Of a stretch of DNA of 64,000 nucleotides, positions 49,758-58,487 are shown one piece after another (position 1 is the first letter of the stretch; each line of letters starts with the position of its first letter). Under the pieces are notes generated by a model, which was given only the letters and a program-made list of their open reading frames with translations, ran no database searches and was not told the DNA's origin. Position numbers and translations under genes: made by a program. The stretch is from Sphaerotilus natans (GTDB lineage: Bacteria; Pseudomonadota; Gammaproteobacteria; Burkholderiales; Burkholderiaceae_C), in the NCBI RefSeq assembly GCF_900156335.1, contig NZ_FTMZ01000004.1, positions 124,001 through 188,000 of the forward strand, given 5' to 3'.

Positions 49758-50633
49758 ATGAGCGACGACACCGCCCTGCCCCGCGCCTCGCAACCCACCG
49801 GCGCCTGCCTGTTCGACGGCCAGCCGGCCGTGCACCTGCGCTCGCCCGCCGGCGCGCAGGCCACCGTCCTGCTGCACGGCGCGCATGTCGTGTCGTGGAT
49901 CCCCGCGCTCGGCGAGGAGCAGCTCTACCTCTCGCCTACCAGCGCGCTGGGCGGCACGGCCGCGGTGCGCGGCGGCGTGCCGGTGATCTTCCCGCAGTTC
50001 AACCAGCAGGGTCCGCTGCCCAAGCACGGCTTCGCGCGCAACCGCGCCTGGACGCTGCAGGAGGCCACCATGCGCGGCGAGCACGCCTTCGCGGTGCTGC
50101 GCCTGGAGGCCGACGAGGCCACCCGCGCGATCTGGCCGCACGGCTTCGCGCTGGAGATGACCGTCAGCGTGGACAGCCGCCGCCTGGAAATGGAGCTGGC
50201 CGTCATCAACACCGGCGACAGCACGATCGACTTCCAGGCCGCGCTGCACACCTACCTGCGCTGCGGCGACGTGGGCCGCGCGCAGCTCGAAGGCCTGCAG
50301 GGCGTGAACTACCAGGACGCGGTGCTCGACCAGCCGCGCCAGCAGTGGGTCGATGTGGTGACCATCGCCCAGGAGCTCGACCGCATCTACTGGGAGGCGC
50401 CGCGCGAGCTGCTGCTGCGCGAGGCCGGCCGCAAGGTGCGCATCATCGCCAGCCAGTTCGAGGACACGGTGGTCTGGAACCCCGGCCCCGAGAAGTGCGC
50501 CAGCCTGCCCGACATGCCCGACGAGGACTGGCCGCAGATGCTCTGCGTCGAGGCCGCGCAGATCGGCAACCCGGTGCGCCTGAGCCCGGGCGAGGAGTGG
50601 ACGGGCATGCAGACGCTGGTCGTCGAGGACTGA
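49758..50633 (+). CDS. D-hexose-6-phosphate mutarotase
   Basis: A 291-aa aldose-1-epimerase-fold protein of the YeaD family, interconverting anomers of glucose-6-phosphate. LLHGAHVVSWIP near residues 36-47, RGGVPVIFPQFNQQG (about 73-87), KHGFARNRAWTL with the catalytic histidine, and ALHTYLRCGDV with the second histidine are visible. VVWNPGPEK and YPQMLCVEAA-type blocks close the fold. It follows hemL by 19 bp and may share its transcript. Confidence 0.9.
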   Translation: MSDDTALPRASQPTGACLFDGQPAVHLRSPAGAQATVLLHGAHVVSWIPALGEEQLYLSPTSALGGTAAVRGGVPVIFPQFNQQGPLPKHGFARNRAWTLQEATMRGEHAFAVLRLEADEATRAIWPHGFALEMTVSVDSRRLEMELAVINTGDSTIDFQAALHTYLRCGDVGRAQLEGLQGVNYQDAVLDQPRQQWVDVVTIAQELDRIYWEAPRELLLREAGRKVRIIASQFEDTVVWNPGPEKCASLPDMPDEDWPQMLCVEAAQIGNPVRLSPGEEWTGMQTLVVED

Positions 50634-50673
50634 GCCTCCCGCCAGCCGCCCCCCCACGCCGACGCCGCGCGCC

Positions 50674-52422
50674 ATGCCCGAGGATCCGCATGCCCGCCGC
50701 GTCCGGCTGCACCAGCTGGCCGCGCTCCAGCGCAACACGCCCTTCATCGTGCTCGGCAGCCTGCTGGTGGCGGCCGCGCAGACGGGCGTGCTGGCCGGCG
50801 TCGTGCCCCACGCGTGGCTGGGCGTCTGGCTGGCCCTGCTCGCGCTGCACTCGGCGCTGCGCCTGCTGCTGTGGCGCCACGCCGCCCGGCGCCAGGACTG
50901 GCCGACCCAGGCCGAGTCGCTGCTGCGGCGACACACCGCGATCTCGCTGAGCTCCGGCCTGCTGTGGGCCGGCGGTGCGCTGGTCTTCCTGCCGCATGGC
51001 CGGATCGAGCACCACCTGCTGGTGATCTTCATGCTGGCGGGCATGGTGTCGAGCTCGCTGCACTCGCAGACCATCCACCTGCCCGCCTTCATGGCCTTCT
51101 TCGTGCCCTGCGCGATCGGCGCCGTCAGCGGCAGCCTCTGGCTGGGCGGCTCGCTCTATCAGGCGGTGGCGCTGTCCGTGTTCGCCTACTCGCTGCTGAC
51201 GATCCGCTTCGCGCGCACGCTCAACGGCAAGCTGGTCGAGTCGCTGCGGGCCCGCTTCGAGATCGCCATGCTGGCCGAGCGCCTGCGCGAGCAGAAAGAG
51301 GCCGCCGAGCAGGCCAATCTGGCCAAGTCGCGCTTCCTGGCCGCCGCCAGCCACGATCTGCGCCAGCCGGTGCACACGCTGTCGCTGCTGGTGGGCACAC
51401 TGCGGCAGGAGACGCTGCCGACGCCGGCGCGCCCGATCGTCGAGCACATCGGCGAGGCGGTGCGCACGCTGGGCACGCTGTTCTCGTCGCTGCTGGATAT
51501 CTCGCGCCTGGACGCCGGCGTGGTGGAAGTCCGGCCGCATGCCGTAGCGCTGCGCCCGCTGCTGCGGCGGCTGGCCGAGGAGGCCCGGCCGCTGGCCCAG
51601 GCCAAGGGCCTGGATCTGCGCCTGCACGCCCCCGAGCTCACGGTGCGGACCGACCCCGTTCTGCTCGAGCGCATCGTGCGCAACCTGCTGTCGAACGCCG
51701 TCCGCTACACCGAGCGGGGTCGCGTCGTGCTGGGCGGGCGCCGGCGGGGCGCACACATCGAAGTGCAGGTCATCGACACCGGCCTCGGCATGAGCGAGGA
51801 GGAGCAGCGCCGCTGCTTCCAGGAGTTCGTCCAGCTTCAGGCGCCGTCCGCGGAGCGGCAGGGCATCGGGCTGGGCCTAGCCATCGTGCAGCGCCTGGCA
51901 AGGCTGCTCGACCATCCGATCCAGATGCGCTCGCGGCCCGGCCACGGCACGGCCATCGGCGTCGTGCTGCCGATGACGGCGCCCGACCCGCGGCCCGAAC
52001 CCGCAGAAGCGCCACCTGTGCCCCCGCCCGCTCCCGGCACCGCCGGCCGGCGCGTGCTGGTGCTCGACGACGACCCGTCGATCCTGGCCGCGCTGGGCCT
52101 GCTGCTGGCGCGCTGGGGCTGGCAGCCGGTCCTAGCCGGCACGCTGGACGCCCTGCGGGCGGCCGCCACCCGCGACCCGGACCTGCCCGCCCTGATCATC
52201 TCCGACCTCGGCCTGGAACACGGCGCCGGTGGCCTGGAGGCCATCGAGGCGCTGCGGGAGGAATTCAACACCGACCTGCCCGCCCTGCTGATCACCGGCA
52301 ACACCGCGCCCGAGCGCCTGCGCGAGGCCCGCGCCGCCGGTCACCAGCTGCTGCACAAGCCGGTCGATCCCGATCTGCTGAAGGCCACGATCGCCCGCCT
52401 GGCCGGGCCCGGCACGCCCTGA
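50674..52422 (+). CDS. Hybrid sensor histidine kinase with C-terminal receiver
   Basis: A 582-aa protein. About six hydrophobic segments occupy residues 22-180 (including ISLSSGLLWAGGALVFLP and HHLLVIFMLAGMVSSSL), with little outside the membrane. The HisKA box SHDLRQPVHTLSLL has its phosphoacceptor at His227, and the HATPase has NLLSNAVRYTERG and DTGLGMSEEE. After a proline-rich linker, a receiver domain carries its phosphoacceptor at Asp511 (IISDLGLEHG). It has no DNA-binding output, so phosphate must go elsewhere; the convergent LuxR-type regulator 15 bp away is the natural candidate. Confidence 0.9.
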   Translation: MPEDPHARRVRLHQLAALQRNTPFIVLGSLLVAAAQTGVLAGVVPHAWLGVWLALLALHSALRLLLWRHAARRQDWPTQAESLLRRHTAISLSSGLLWAGGALVFLPHGRIEHHLLVIFMLAGMVSSSLHSQTIHLPAFMAFFVPCAIGAVSGSLWLGGSLYQAVALSVFAYSLLTIRFARTLNGKLVESLRARFEIAMLAERLREQKEAAEQANLAKSRFLAAASHDLRQPVHTLSLLVGTLRQETLPTPARPIVEHIGEAVRTLGTLFSSLLDISRLDAGVVEVRPHAVALRPLLRRLAEEARPLAQAKGLDLRLHAPELTVRTDPVLLERIVRNLLSNAVRYTERGRVVLGGRRRGAHIEVQVIDTGLGMSEEEQRRCFQEFVQLQAPSAERQGIGLGLAIVQRLARLLDHPIQMRSRPGHGTAIGVVLPMTAPDPRPEPAEAPPVPPPAPGTAGRRVLVLDDDPSILAALGLLLARWGWQPVLAGTLDALRAAATRDPDLPALIISDLGLEHGAGGLEAIEALREEFNTDLPALLITGNTAPERLREARAAGHQLLHKPVDPDLLKATIARLAGPGTP

Positions 52423-52437
52423 CCACCGCCGCCGGCC

Positions 52438-53085
52438 CTACAGGAGCGCCGCGCCCCATCCGGCGCCACCGCGTGCGGCGATCACCGCCTGGGTCCGGTT
52501 CGTCACGCCCAGGACCTTGAAGATCGCCCCGACGTGGACCTTGACGGTCTTCTCGGTCAGCGACAGCTCCTGCGCGATGCTCTTGTTGGGCAGGCCACGG
52601 CACATCAGCGACATGACCTCCTGCTGCCGCAGCGTCAGGCTGCAGGGTGACGCCGCCCGGGAGGCCTGACCCGGAACGACGGCCGCCCCGCTCGGCGTCC
52701 CCAGCGTCGGCACGCAGGGCCGCCCGCCCATCACCTCGCCGAGGGCCGACTTCATCTCCTGAGGATCGGCCGACTTCGAGATGAAGCCGCAGGCCCCCGC
52801 CGACAGGCTTCGCCACACGTCGTCCTGCCGGTCCGAGGCCGACAGCACCACCGACCGCAGCCCGGGACGGCGCTCGCGCAGCCGCGTGACCGTCTCCAGC
52901 CCGCCCATGCCGCGCATGTCGAGATCGACCAGAGCGAGAGCCAGATCGTCATGCCGCTCGACCAGATCCAGCGCCTCGAGGCCGCTGGCCGCCTCCAGCA
53001 CGTCCGTCGCGGCCGCATGACCCCGCAGGAACAAGACCATGCCCTGCCGCCACATCGGGTGGTCATCCACAAGCAGAAACTTCAT
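52438..53085 (-). CDS. LuxR/NarL-type response regulator
   Basis: A 215-aa regulator. The receiver (about 1-120) has DDHP, the phosphoacceptor aspartate in ALVDLDMRGMGG and the lysine in FISKSADP. The helix-turn-helix (about 145-205) reads LTLRQQEVMSLMCRGLPNKSIA then LTEKTVKVHVGAIFKVLGV. It is convergent with the hybrid kinase and divergent from the duplicated-domain gene, so it could control the latter's promoter. That link is inferred only from position. Confidence 0.9.
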   Translation of the reverse strand: MKFLLVDDHPMWRQGMVLFLRGHAAATDVLEAASGLEALDLVERHDDLALALVDLDMRGMGGLETVTRLRERRPGLRSVVLSASDRQDDVWRSLSAGACGFISKSADPQEMKSALGEVMGGRPCVPTLGTPSGAAVVPGQASRAASPCSLTLRQQEVMSLMCRGLPNKSIAQELSLTEKTVKVHVGAIFKVLGVTNRTQAVIAARGGAGWGAALL

Positions 53086-53466
53086 CGGACAGCGTGGTAA
53101 CGGGAATCAGATGATTTGATCACTTCAGGGCATGGGTGCCTAGGACCGGATCGGTCGGAGCCCCTGCTGTCCCAACAGATCTCACGGATCCCCCCTGCCC
53201 AAGGGGCAGCCCCTGGCGCACCGACCCGAGACCGCATGAATTCGCACACGCTCGCCGGGACCAAGGTCCCAGCCCTGGCCCGAACCTACGACCAAAGCCT
53301 CATTGGCAACCCCTTCCAGATCCGGAAGAATCAATTCATCGACGACATCGACGACAAAAATCATTTCAGTGGAATCCGGAAACCACATCAGTCCGGGGCG
53401 GAACCGAAAAGCCAGACGAGTAGGAAAACATCTTTCAATTTTCTTGTCTTATCAAAGGGAGCTACC
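53086..53466. promoter_or_regulatory. Divergent promoter region with A+T-rich leader
   Basis: A 381-bp gap between the LuxR-type regulator and the duplicated-domain gene. From about 53300 it is much richer in A and T than the rest of the window. The 8-mer ATCCGGAA occurs twice, near 53319 and 53373, a possible regulator site. An ATG at 53236 is in frame with the downstream gene and no stop intervenes. Its first 60 codons have GC-rich third positions, but the last 25 do not, and the good ribosome-binding site lies just before 53467. I therefore treat it as leader, not gene, with some doubt. Confidence 0.5.
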
Positions 53467-53961
53467 ATGAGCATCAATGTCAACGCCAAGACCGAGATCA
53501 AGTCGATCACGACCCTCATCGCCGCGCTGAATGACTACAAGACGAAGAACTGGGGTATCGGCTTGACGGGAAATACCCTCGTCCCCGACAGTTTCCTGGC
53601 GTTCTTCACGAATCGCGAGCTGCCCTTCACCTATTATGTCCGCTGCAAGGACGTGAGCCTCGGCGACGCCAGCGCCTATGACAAGAACATCAATGTCCTG
53701 AATTCCTATACCAACAAGGTCAAGGCCAACGAAAAGGCGCTGGTCAATGCCACGATCGCCGTCCTCAACGAATATAAGAGCAAGACTTGGGCGATCGGCC
53801 TGAATGGCGACACGCTGCAGCCTGACAATCTCCTGCCGTTCTTCGCGACGCGCGAGCTGCCGTTCGAGTTCTTCGTGCGCAAGCCGAGCCTGTCCCTCGG
53901 CGAATCGACGGCCTACGACAAGAACGTCGCGACCCTGACCAAGTATCTGGCCAGCCTCTGA
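53467..53961 (+). CDS. Tandem-duplicated domain protein of unknown family
   Basis: A 164-aa protein, not recognised. It consists of two copies of one unit of about 65 residues, exactly 79 residues apart with no gaps: residues 17-81 and 96-160 share 36 of 65 positions. The shared pattern is LNxYKxKxWxIGLxG, TLxPD, LxFF, RELPF, VR, SLG, AYDKN and a final Tyr. There is no signal peptide, transmembrane segment or cysteine pair (one Cys at 60). AGGGAG lies before ATG 53467, making this the most likely start. Codon use is less GC-rich than in its neighbours, which may mean recent acquisition or high expression. Confidence 0.8.
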   Translation: MSINVNAKTEIKSITTLIAALNDYKTKNWGIGLTGNTLVPDSFLAFFTNRELPFTYYVRCKDVSLGDASAYDKNINVLNSYTNKVKANEKALVNATIAVLNEYKSKTWAIGLNGDTLQPDNLLPFFATRELPFEFFVRKPSLSLGESTAYDKNVATLTKYLASL

Positions 53962-53992
53962 TCGACGGGCGCCCGGGAAGGCCGAACGGCCT

Positions 53993-54928
53993 TCACCGCA
54001 GCGTGCGCTCCACCCAGTCCACCACCGCCTGGGGCGAGCCGAAGTCCTCGACCGAGCGCACCGGAATGTGCGGATGGCGCGCCTGCCACATCTTCGCCAG
54101 CGTGCGCCCGGGGCCGACCTCCAGCACGCAGCGCGCGCCGCGCTCGGCCACGCTGTCCAGGCAGACGTCCCAGCGCACCGGCGCGGCGATCTGCGCGGCC
54201 AGCCCGCGCAGCACGCCGGCCCGGTCGCGCCGCGCCGCGCCATCGGCGTTGCCGACCAGCCAGGTGCGCGGCGCCAGCAGCCCGGCCGCGGCCAGATCCT
54301 CGGCGAAGGCGGTCGCCGCCGGCGCCATCCAGGGCGTGTGCGAGGCGATGCGCACCGCCAGCCGGGTGATGCGCACGCCCGCCCCTTGCGATTCCAGCTC
54401 GGCCTGAGCGGCGTCCAGCGCCTCGGCCGGGCCGCCGACGATCGCGCTGTCGGGCGCGATGCGGATCGCCAGCGCCAGGCCGTGGCGGGCGCACAGCGCC
54501 TCGCGCCGCGCCTCGTCCAGCGCGGAGAGCGCCAGCAGCCCCGAGGCACGCCCCGGCAGCGTGAGCGCCGCCGCCTGCGACATGCGCTCGGCGCGCTGCG
54601 CGGCCAGCGTCAGCGCGGTGGCGGCGTCGCACAGGCCGGCGGCGCTGGCCGCGGCCAGCTCGCCCACGCTGTAGCCGGCGATCACGCCCGGCGCCGGCAG
54701 CCCCGGCGCCAGCGCCGCCCAGCACGCCAGCGAGAGGCCGGTCAGCAGCGGCTGGGCGAAGCGGTTGTCGCTGGCGCGCTCGGCGTCGGCCAGCACCGCG
54801 CGCCAGTCGGGCCCGATCCGCGCGACCATCGCCGCCAGCACCGGCGCGCAGGCGGGCGTGCGCTCCAGCCACGGCAGCAGATCCGGGTGCTGCGTGCCCT
54901 GGCCGGGAAACAGCAGTGCCAGCGTCAC
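53993..54928 (-). CDS. mdcH: Malonate decarboxylase subunit epsilon (malonyl-CoA:ACP transacylase)
   Basis: A 311-aa FabD-like transacylase that loads malonyl onto the decarboxylase acyl carrier subunit. FPGQGTQ (residues 7-13), the nucleophile serine in AGYSVGELAAA (about 86), and the histidine in IASHTPWM (about 194) are present. ARCVLEVGPGRTLAKM is the C-terminal family block. It is the last gene of the mdc operon and overlaps the mdcB stop by 4 bp. Confidence 0.93.
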   Translation of the reverse strand: MTLALLFPGQGTQHPDLLPWLERTPACAPVLAAMVARIGPDWRAVLADAERASDNRFAQPLLTGLSLACWAALAPGLPAPGVIAGYSVGELAAASAAGLCDAATALTLAAQRAERMSQAAALTLPGRASGLLALSALDEARREALCARHGLALAIRIAPDSAIVGGPAEALDAAQAELESQGAGVRITRLAVRIASHTPWMAPAATAFAEDLAAAGLLAPRTWLVGNADGAARRDRAGVLRGLAAQIAAPVRWDVCLDSVAERGARCVLEVGPGRTLAKMWQARHPHIPVRSVEDFGSPQAVVDWVERTLR

Positions 54929-55797
54929 CGGCTCACCCGGTGCAGCCAGCAGGCGGCGGCCAGCATGTCGGCCGCGCCGCCGGGCGACAGGCGCCGCGCG
55001 ACGAAGTCGCGGTGCAGCGCCCGAGCGCGCTCGATCGCCTCGGGCGCGGCCGCGCCGCCGGCGGCGAGAAAGTCGCGCGCGCGCTGCTGCACGTCACGCA
55101 GCCCGGCCAGCCCGGCGCGGTGGGCCAGATTGGTGTCGTCGAGCACCGCCATCGCTGCGAACAGCGCCTGCAGCCGCGCGCGCTCGGCGCCCAGGCCGCG
55201 CGCCAGGGCGGCCTCCAGCGCCGGATGCACCACCTCGAACAGCGCGGGGAAGGCCTCGGCCGCCTCGATGCCGGCGCCGCGCAGGCCGTGGCGGCGCGCG
55301 GCGATCGCGCCGTTCGACAACGCGCCCGCCGCCCGCTCGGCCCGTGCCGCCAGCGCCTCGCCCCAGCCCTGGCGCAGCGACTCGCGCACGCCTTCAGGCC
55401 GCAGCGCCTGCCCGCGCGCGCGCAGCCGCCCCGCCGCCGCGCACAGCAGGCCCAGCGTGAAGATCGCGCCGCGGTGGGTGTTGATGCCGCCGGTGGCGCG
55501 CAGCATGCGGGCCTCGGCCGCCAGGCCCTCCTGCTCCAGCGCGGCGAAGGGTGCCCCGGCCGCGCCCAGCCGGGCAAAGGCCGGAAAGGCCCGGCGCAGC
55601 GAGAACAGGCTGCGCAGGAAGGTCGAGGCGTCCATGTCGGTGTGGCTGCCGCTGTCGACGAAGGACACCAGCCCCGGCTTGGGGGCCAGCGCCAGCTCGT
55701 CGTGCAGGGCGACGGTGGCGGCGCGGCCCAGGATCAGCGCGGCGTCGGAGCGCTCGACCGCGGCGGCAAGCAGCGGCAGGCAAGGCAGCGCGCTCAT
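54925..55797 (-). CDS. mdcB: Triphosphoribosyl-dephospho-CoA synthase
   Basis: A 290-aa enzyme making the precursor of the 2'-(5''-phosphoribosyl)-3'-dephospho-CoA prosthetic group of malonate decarboxylase. The family marks are LAPKPGLVSFVDSGSHTDMD (about 37-56), GGINTHRGAIFTLGLL (about 102-117) and DDTNLAHRAG. ATG 55797 overlaps the mdcG stop by 4 bp. In Pseudomonas and Acinetobacter mdcB follows mdcA; here it sits between mdcG and mdcH. Confidence 0.92.
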   Translation of the reverse strand: MSALPCLPLLAAAVERSDAALILGRAATVALHDELALAPKPGLVSFVDSGSHTDMDASTFLRSLFSLRRAFPAFARLGAAGAPFAALEQEGLAAEARMLRATGGINTHRGAIFTLGLLCAAAGRLRARGQALRPEGVRESLRQGWGEALAARAERAAGALSNGAIAARRHGLRGAGIEAAEAFPALFEVVHPALEAALARGLGAERARLQALFAAMAVLDDTNLAHRAGLAGLRDVQQRARDFLAAGGAAAPEAIERARALHRDFVARRLSPGGAADMLAAACWLHRVSR

Positions 55798-56474
55798 GCC
55801 CGCTCCCTGGCCAGGCGATGCTCGGGCCGCTCCAGCGCCACGCCGTGCAGCCGCTTGACCAGCACCTCGCGGGTGCGCCCGGCGCGCCAGGCGGCCCATT
55901 CGCGCCAGGCCACCGCCGAGCCGTCCGGCCAGGTCAGCTCGCCGTCCAGGCGCGGCAGCGCCGAGCGCTCCTGCGCCGCCAGCGCCGTCACCACCGCATC
56001 GGCCTGGGCGGCCTCGCGCACCGGCAGGCACAGGTCGAGATCGGAACCGGGGCGCAGGCAGTCCTGGCCGCTGACCAGCTGCCAGCCGTGGCTGCCATGC
56101 ACCCGCGCCGGGCACGACACGGCCGCCAGGTCCGCGAGCAGCTGCTGCATCGGCGCGCGGGCCGCCGCCGGCAGCAGGCGCATCACCTGGCTCGCTGCGG
56201 GAAACTCGTCCAGCCAGGCCACCGCGGTGGCCGGCACCTGCAGCGCCAGGCGCAGGCGCTGCCAGGCGGTAGGCGCGGGCAGGCCCAGCGCCAGCATCGC
56301 GGGCGCCGAGGAGGCGGCCCGCCCGTCGGGCTGACGGGTCACGACCAGCGGCAGGTCGTTCTGGGCCCAGAAGGTCAGGCAGGACCGCGCGAGCGGCACC
56401 TGGGGCTGGTCGAGCACGCCGGCCCAGCCTGAGGCGCTCAGGTGGACGAGCTGATGGCGGTGCAGCGGGGGCAT
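55794..56474 (-). CDS. mdcG: Malonate decarboxylase holo-[ACP] synthase
   Basis: A 226-aa nucleotidyltransferase that attaches the phosphoribosyl-dephospho-CoA group to the acyl carrier subunit MdcC. The catalytic motif GSDLDL is at about residues 142-147, preceded by VHGSHGWQLVSG. The opening HRHQLVHLS is typical of MdcG. It overlaps mdcB by 4 bp and lies 13 bp after mdcE. Confidence 0.92.
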   Translation of the reverse strand: MPPLHRHQLVHLSASGWAGVLDQPQVPLARSCLTFWAQNDLPLVVTRQPDGRAASSAPAMLALGLPAPTAWQRLRLALQVPATAVAWLDEFPAASQVMRLLPAAARAPMQQLLADLAAVSCPARVHGSHGWQLVSGQDCLRPGSDLDLCLPVREAAQADAVVTALAAQERSALPRLDGELTWPDGSAVAWREWAAWRAGRTREVLVKRLHGVALERPEHRLARERA

Positions 56475-56487
56475 GGCGGCCGCGCCT

Positions 56488-57198
56488 TCACGCCGCGTCC
56501 AGCACGCGCTGGATCACCGATGCGGCCAGGCGCCGGCCGCCGCGCGCCCGGCCGTCGTCGGCGCGCACGTCGGTGCGGGGCGCCTCGGCCAGGGCGGCGC
56601 GCAGCGCGGCGGCCAGGTCGCCCGTCCACAGGCGGCGCACGCCGCCCATCGCCACGTAGTTGTCCACGCCGGGCGCGAACACCGGGTTGTCGCGCGACAG
56701 CGCCTCCAGCCGCTCGGGCGCCAGCTTGGTGATGCGCGCCATCGCCGGCAGGCGCATCACCCGGATCTCGGCGCCGGGCAGCGCGTCGCACGCGTCCGCG
56801 ATCAGGCCCGAAGTGATGAAGCCGCCCGACAGCGCCTGGTCATAGACCAGCCCCAGCACCCGGTGGCCCTGGCGACGCGCCAGGTCGATGGCCTGGCCAA
56901 GATGGGCCATGGCGCGGTGGATGCCCAGCAGCTCGTCGCGGCGGCGCAGCTGCTGGCCCTGGGTGTCGATCAGCAGCAGGATGGGTCGTCCGGGGTGATC
57001 GCGCACGGTGTCGAGCACCACGCGGGCCTGGCGCAGCGCCAGGTCCACGCCGATGGGCGCGTGGTTCGTGGTGCCGACCACCGTCAGCGGCGCGCCGTCG
57101 AAGACGACCGTGCCGTGCAGGAAGTCGCCGTCCTGGGTGATGCCGTGCGGCGCGGGGCCGGTGCCGAACAGCGCCTCGGCCAATGCGGTCCAGTTCAT
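56488..57198 (-). CDS. mdcE: Malonate decarboxylase subunit gamma
   Basis: A 236-aa carboxyltransferase-fold subunit that forms the decarboxylase active site with MdcD. It keeps ILLLIDTQGQQLRRRDELLGI, the oxyanion-type GLVYDQALSGGFITSGLIAD and the block FAPGVDNYVAMGGV. ATG 57198 gives MNWTALAEALFG. The gene lies 14 bp past mdcD. Confidence 0.92.
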   Translation of the reverse strand: MNWTALAEALFGTGPAPHGITQDGDFLHGTVVFDGAPLTVVGTTNHAPIGVDLALRQARVVLDTVRDHPGRPILLLIDTQGQQLRRRDELLGIHRAMAHLGQAIDLARRQGHRVLGLVYDQALSGGFITSGLIADACDALPGAEIRVMRLPAMARITKLAPERLEALSRDNPVFAPGVDNYVAMGGVRRLWTGDLAAALRAALAEAPRTDVRADDGRARGGRRLAASVIQRVLDAA

Positions 57199-57212
57199 GG
57201 GAGGGGCCTTCT

Positions 57213-58103
57213 TCAGACGGTGCGCAGGCCGCGCACCTCGTCCACGTTCAGATCGGACACCCGCGCGGCCTCGGCCACACCCAGGCGGCGCCACAGCGTC
57301 ACCGCGTCGTCCTCGCCCGCGGGCACGGGCGTGGCCTCCAGCAGCGCCTGGCGGCGGCGCAGCAGCGCATGCTCGGCCTCCAGCACGGCCAGCGTCACCG
57401 GCGCGCGGGCATCCAGCGCGGCCAGGGCGGCGGCGCGGAAATCGGCCACCGTGTCCTCGACCAGCGCGTCGCAGTCGCCCGTGAGCCAGCGGTGCTTGCC
57501 GCCGGTGGTGCGCCAGACCAGCGCGCGGTCGCGGGCGTCGAACTCCTCGACGCCGTGCGAGGACTCGATCACCTCGGGGCCGGACATCGCCAGCCGGCCG
57601 ATGTCGCTCATCACGACATGGTCGGTGCAGCGCGCGACCATGCCCATGCCGCCGAAGCAGCCGTTGGCGCTGCCCACCAGCACCACCACCGGGATGCCGG
57701 CGGCGCGCACGTCCAGCACCGCGCGCATCACCTCCGACACCGCGATCAGGCCGGCGTTGGCCTCGTGCAGCCGCACGCCGCCCGAGTCGGCCAGCAGCAG
57801 CACCGCGTCGGGGCGCTCGCGCAGCGCGCGCCGCAGCAGGCCGACGAGCTTGGCGCCATGCACCTCGCCCACGCCGCCGCCCAGGAAGGCGCCCTCCTGC
57901 GCCGCCAGGAACACCGGCCGCCCGCCCAGCGTGGCGCGGCCGATGACGACGCCGTCATCGAAGGCCGAGGGCACGCCGAGCTGCGCCAGGTGCGGGCTGG
58001 TCAGGCGCTCGGCCGGCGGCAGCCACTCGTGGAAGCTGCCAGCGTCGGCCAGGTGGGCGACGCGCTCGCGCGCGGTGCATTCCGAATAGCTGATCGCGCT
58101 CAT
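57213..58103 (-). CDS. mdcD: Malonate decarboxylase subunit beta
   Basis: A 296-aa carboxyltransferase-type subunit that releases CO2 from the malonyl-S-ACP intermediate. VVIGRATLGGRPVFLAAQEG (about 52-71), LLADSGGVRLHEANAG (about 102-117) and GCFGGMGMVA are visible. ATG 58103 overlaps the mdcC stop by 4 bp. Confidence 0.93.
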   Translation of the reverse strand: MSAISYSECTARERVAHLADAGSFHEWLPPAERLTSPHLAQLGVPSAFDDGVVIGRATLGGRPVFLAAQEGAFLGGGVGEVHGAKLVGLLRRALRERPDAVLLLADSGGVRLHEANAGLIAVSEVMRAVLDVRAAGIPVVVLVGSANGCFGGMGMVARCTDHVVMSDIGRLAMSGPEVIESSHGVEEFDARDRALVWRTTGGKHRWLTGDCDALVEDTVADFRAAALAALDARAPVTLAVLEAEHALLRRRQALLEATPVPAGEDDAVTLWRRLGVAEAARVSDLNVDEVRGLRTV

Positions 58104-58435
58104 GGCCGGCCTCCCGCGGACAGCTCGGCCACCGCCTGGTCGAGCCGCAGGCTCACCACCGCGGGGGTCGCGCCCATGTCGTGGATGGACACGCGCACGC
58201 CGGCCAGGCCGTGGCGGGCATGGAAGTCGTCCATCACCGCCTGCCAGATGGGGCGAAAGCCATGCGCCGAGGTCTCGACCTGCACCCGGCAGGCCGGCGG
58301 CTCGGCCGGCTCCAGCAGCACCTCCAGGTGGCCCGAGCCGACCACGCCGACCAGCACGGGGGCGAAGGGGCCGACCGGATGGCGCCCCTCGTACGAGAAG
58401 TCCAGGGTTTCGATCCCTGCGGGGGGGGTGTTCAT
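58100..58435 (-). CDS. mdcC: Malonate decarboxylase acyl carrier protein (delta)
   Basis: A 111-aa carrier whose serine bears the phosphoribosyl-dephospho-CoA arm. The attachment serine is in GVVGSGHLEVLLEP (about residue 34). ETSAHGFRPIWQAVMDDF follows, as in the family. It sits between mdcA (52 bp upstream) and mdcD (4-bp overlap). Confidence 0.93.
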   Translation of the reverse strand: MNTPPAGIETLDFSYEGRHPVGPFAPVLVGVVGSGHLEVLLEPAEPPACRVQVETSAHGFRPIWQAVMDDFHARHGLAGVRVSIHDMGATPAVVSLRLDQAVAELSAGGRP

Positions 58436-58487
58436 CGTCGTGTTCTCCGATCTCTCGCCGCCACCAGGCCGTCACCAGGCGGCCGGT

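Noticed and set aside
53300-53320. TTGGCAACCCCTTCCA as a sigma-54 promoter for the duplicated-domain gene
   Set aside because: The -12 element reads CCA where GC is required, and the spacing does not give a consensus match.
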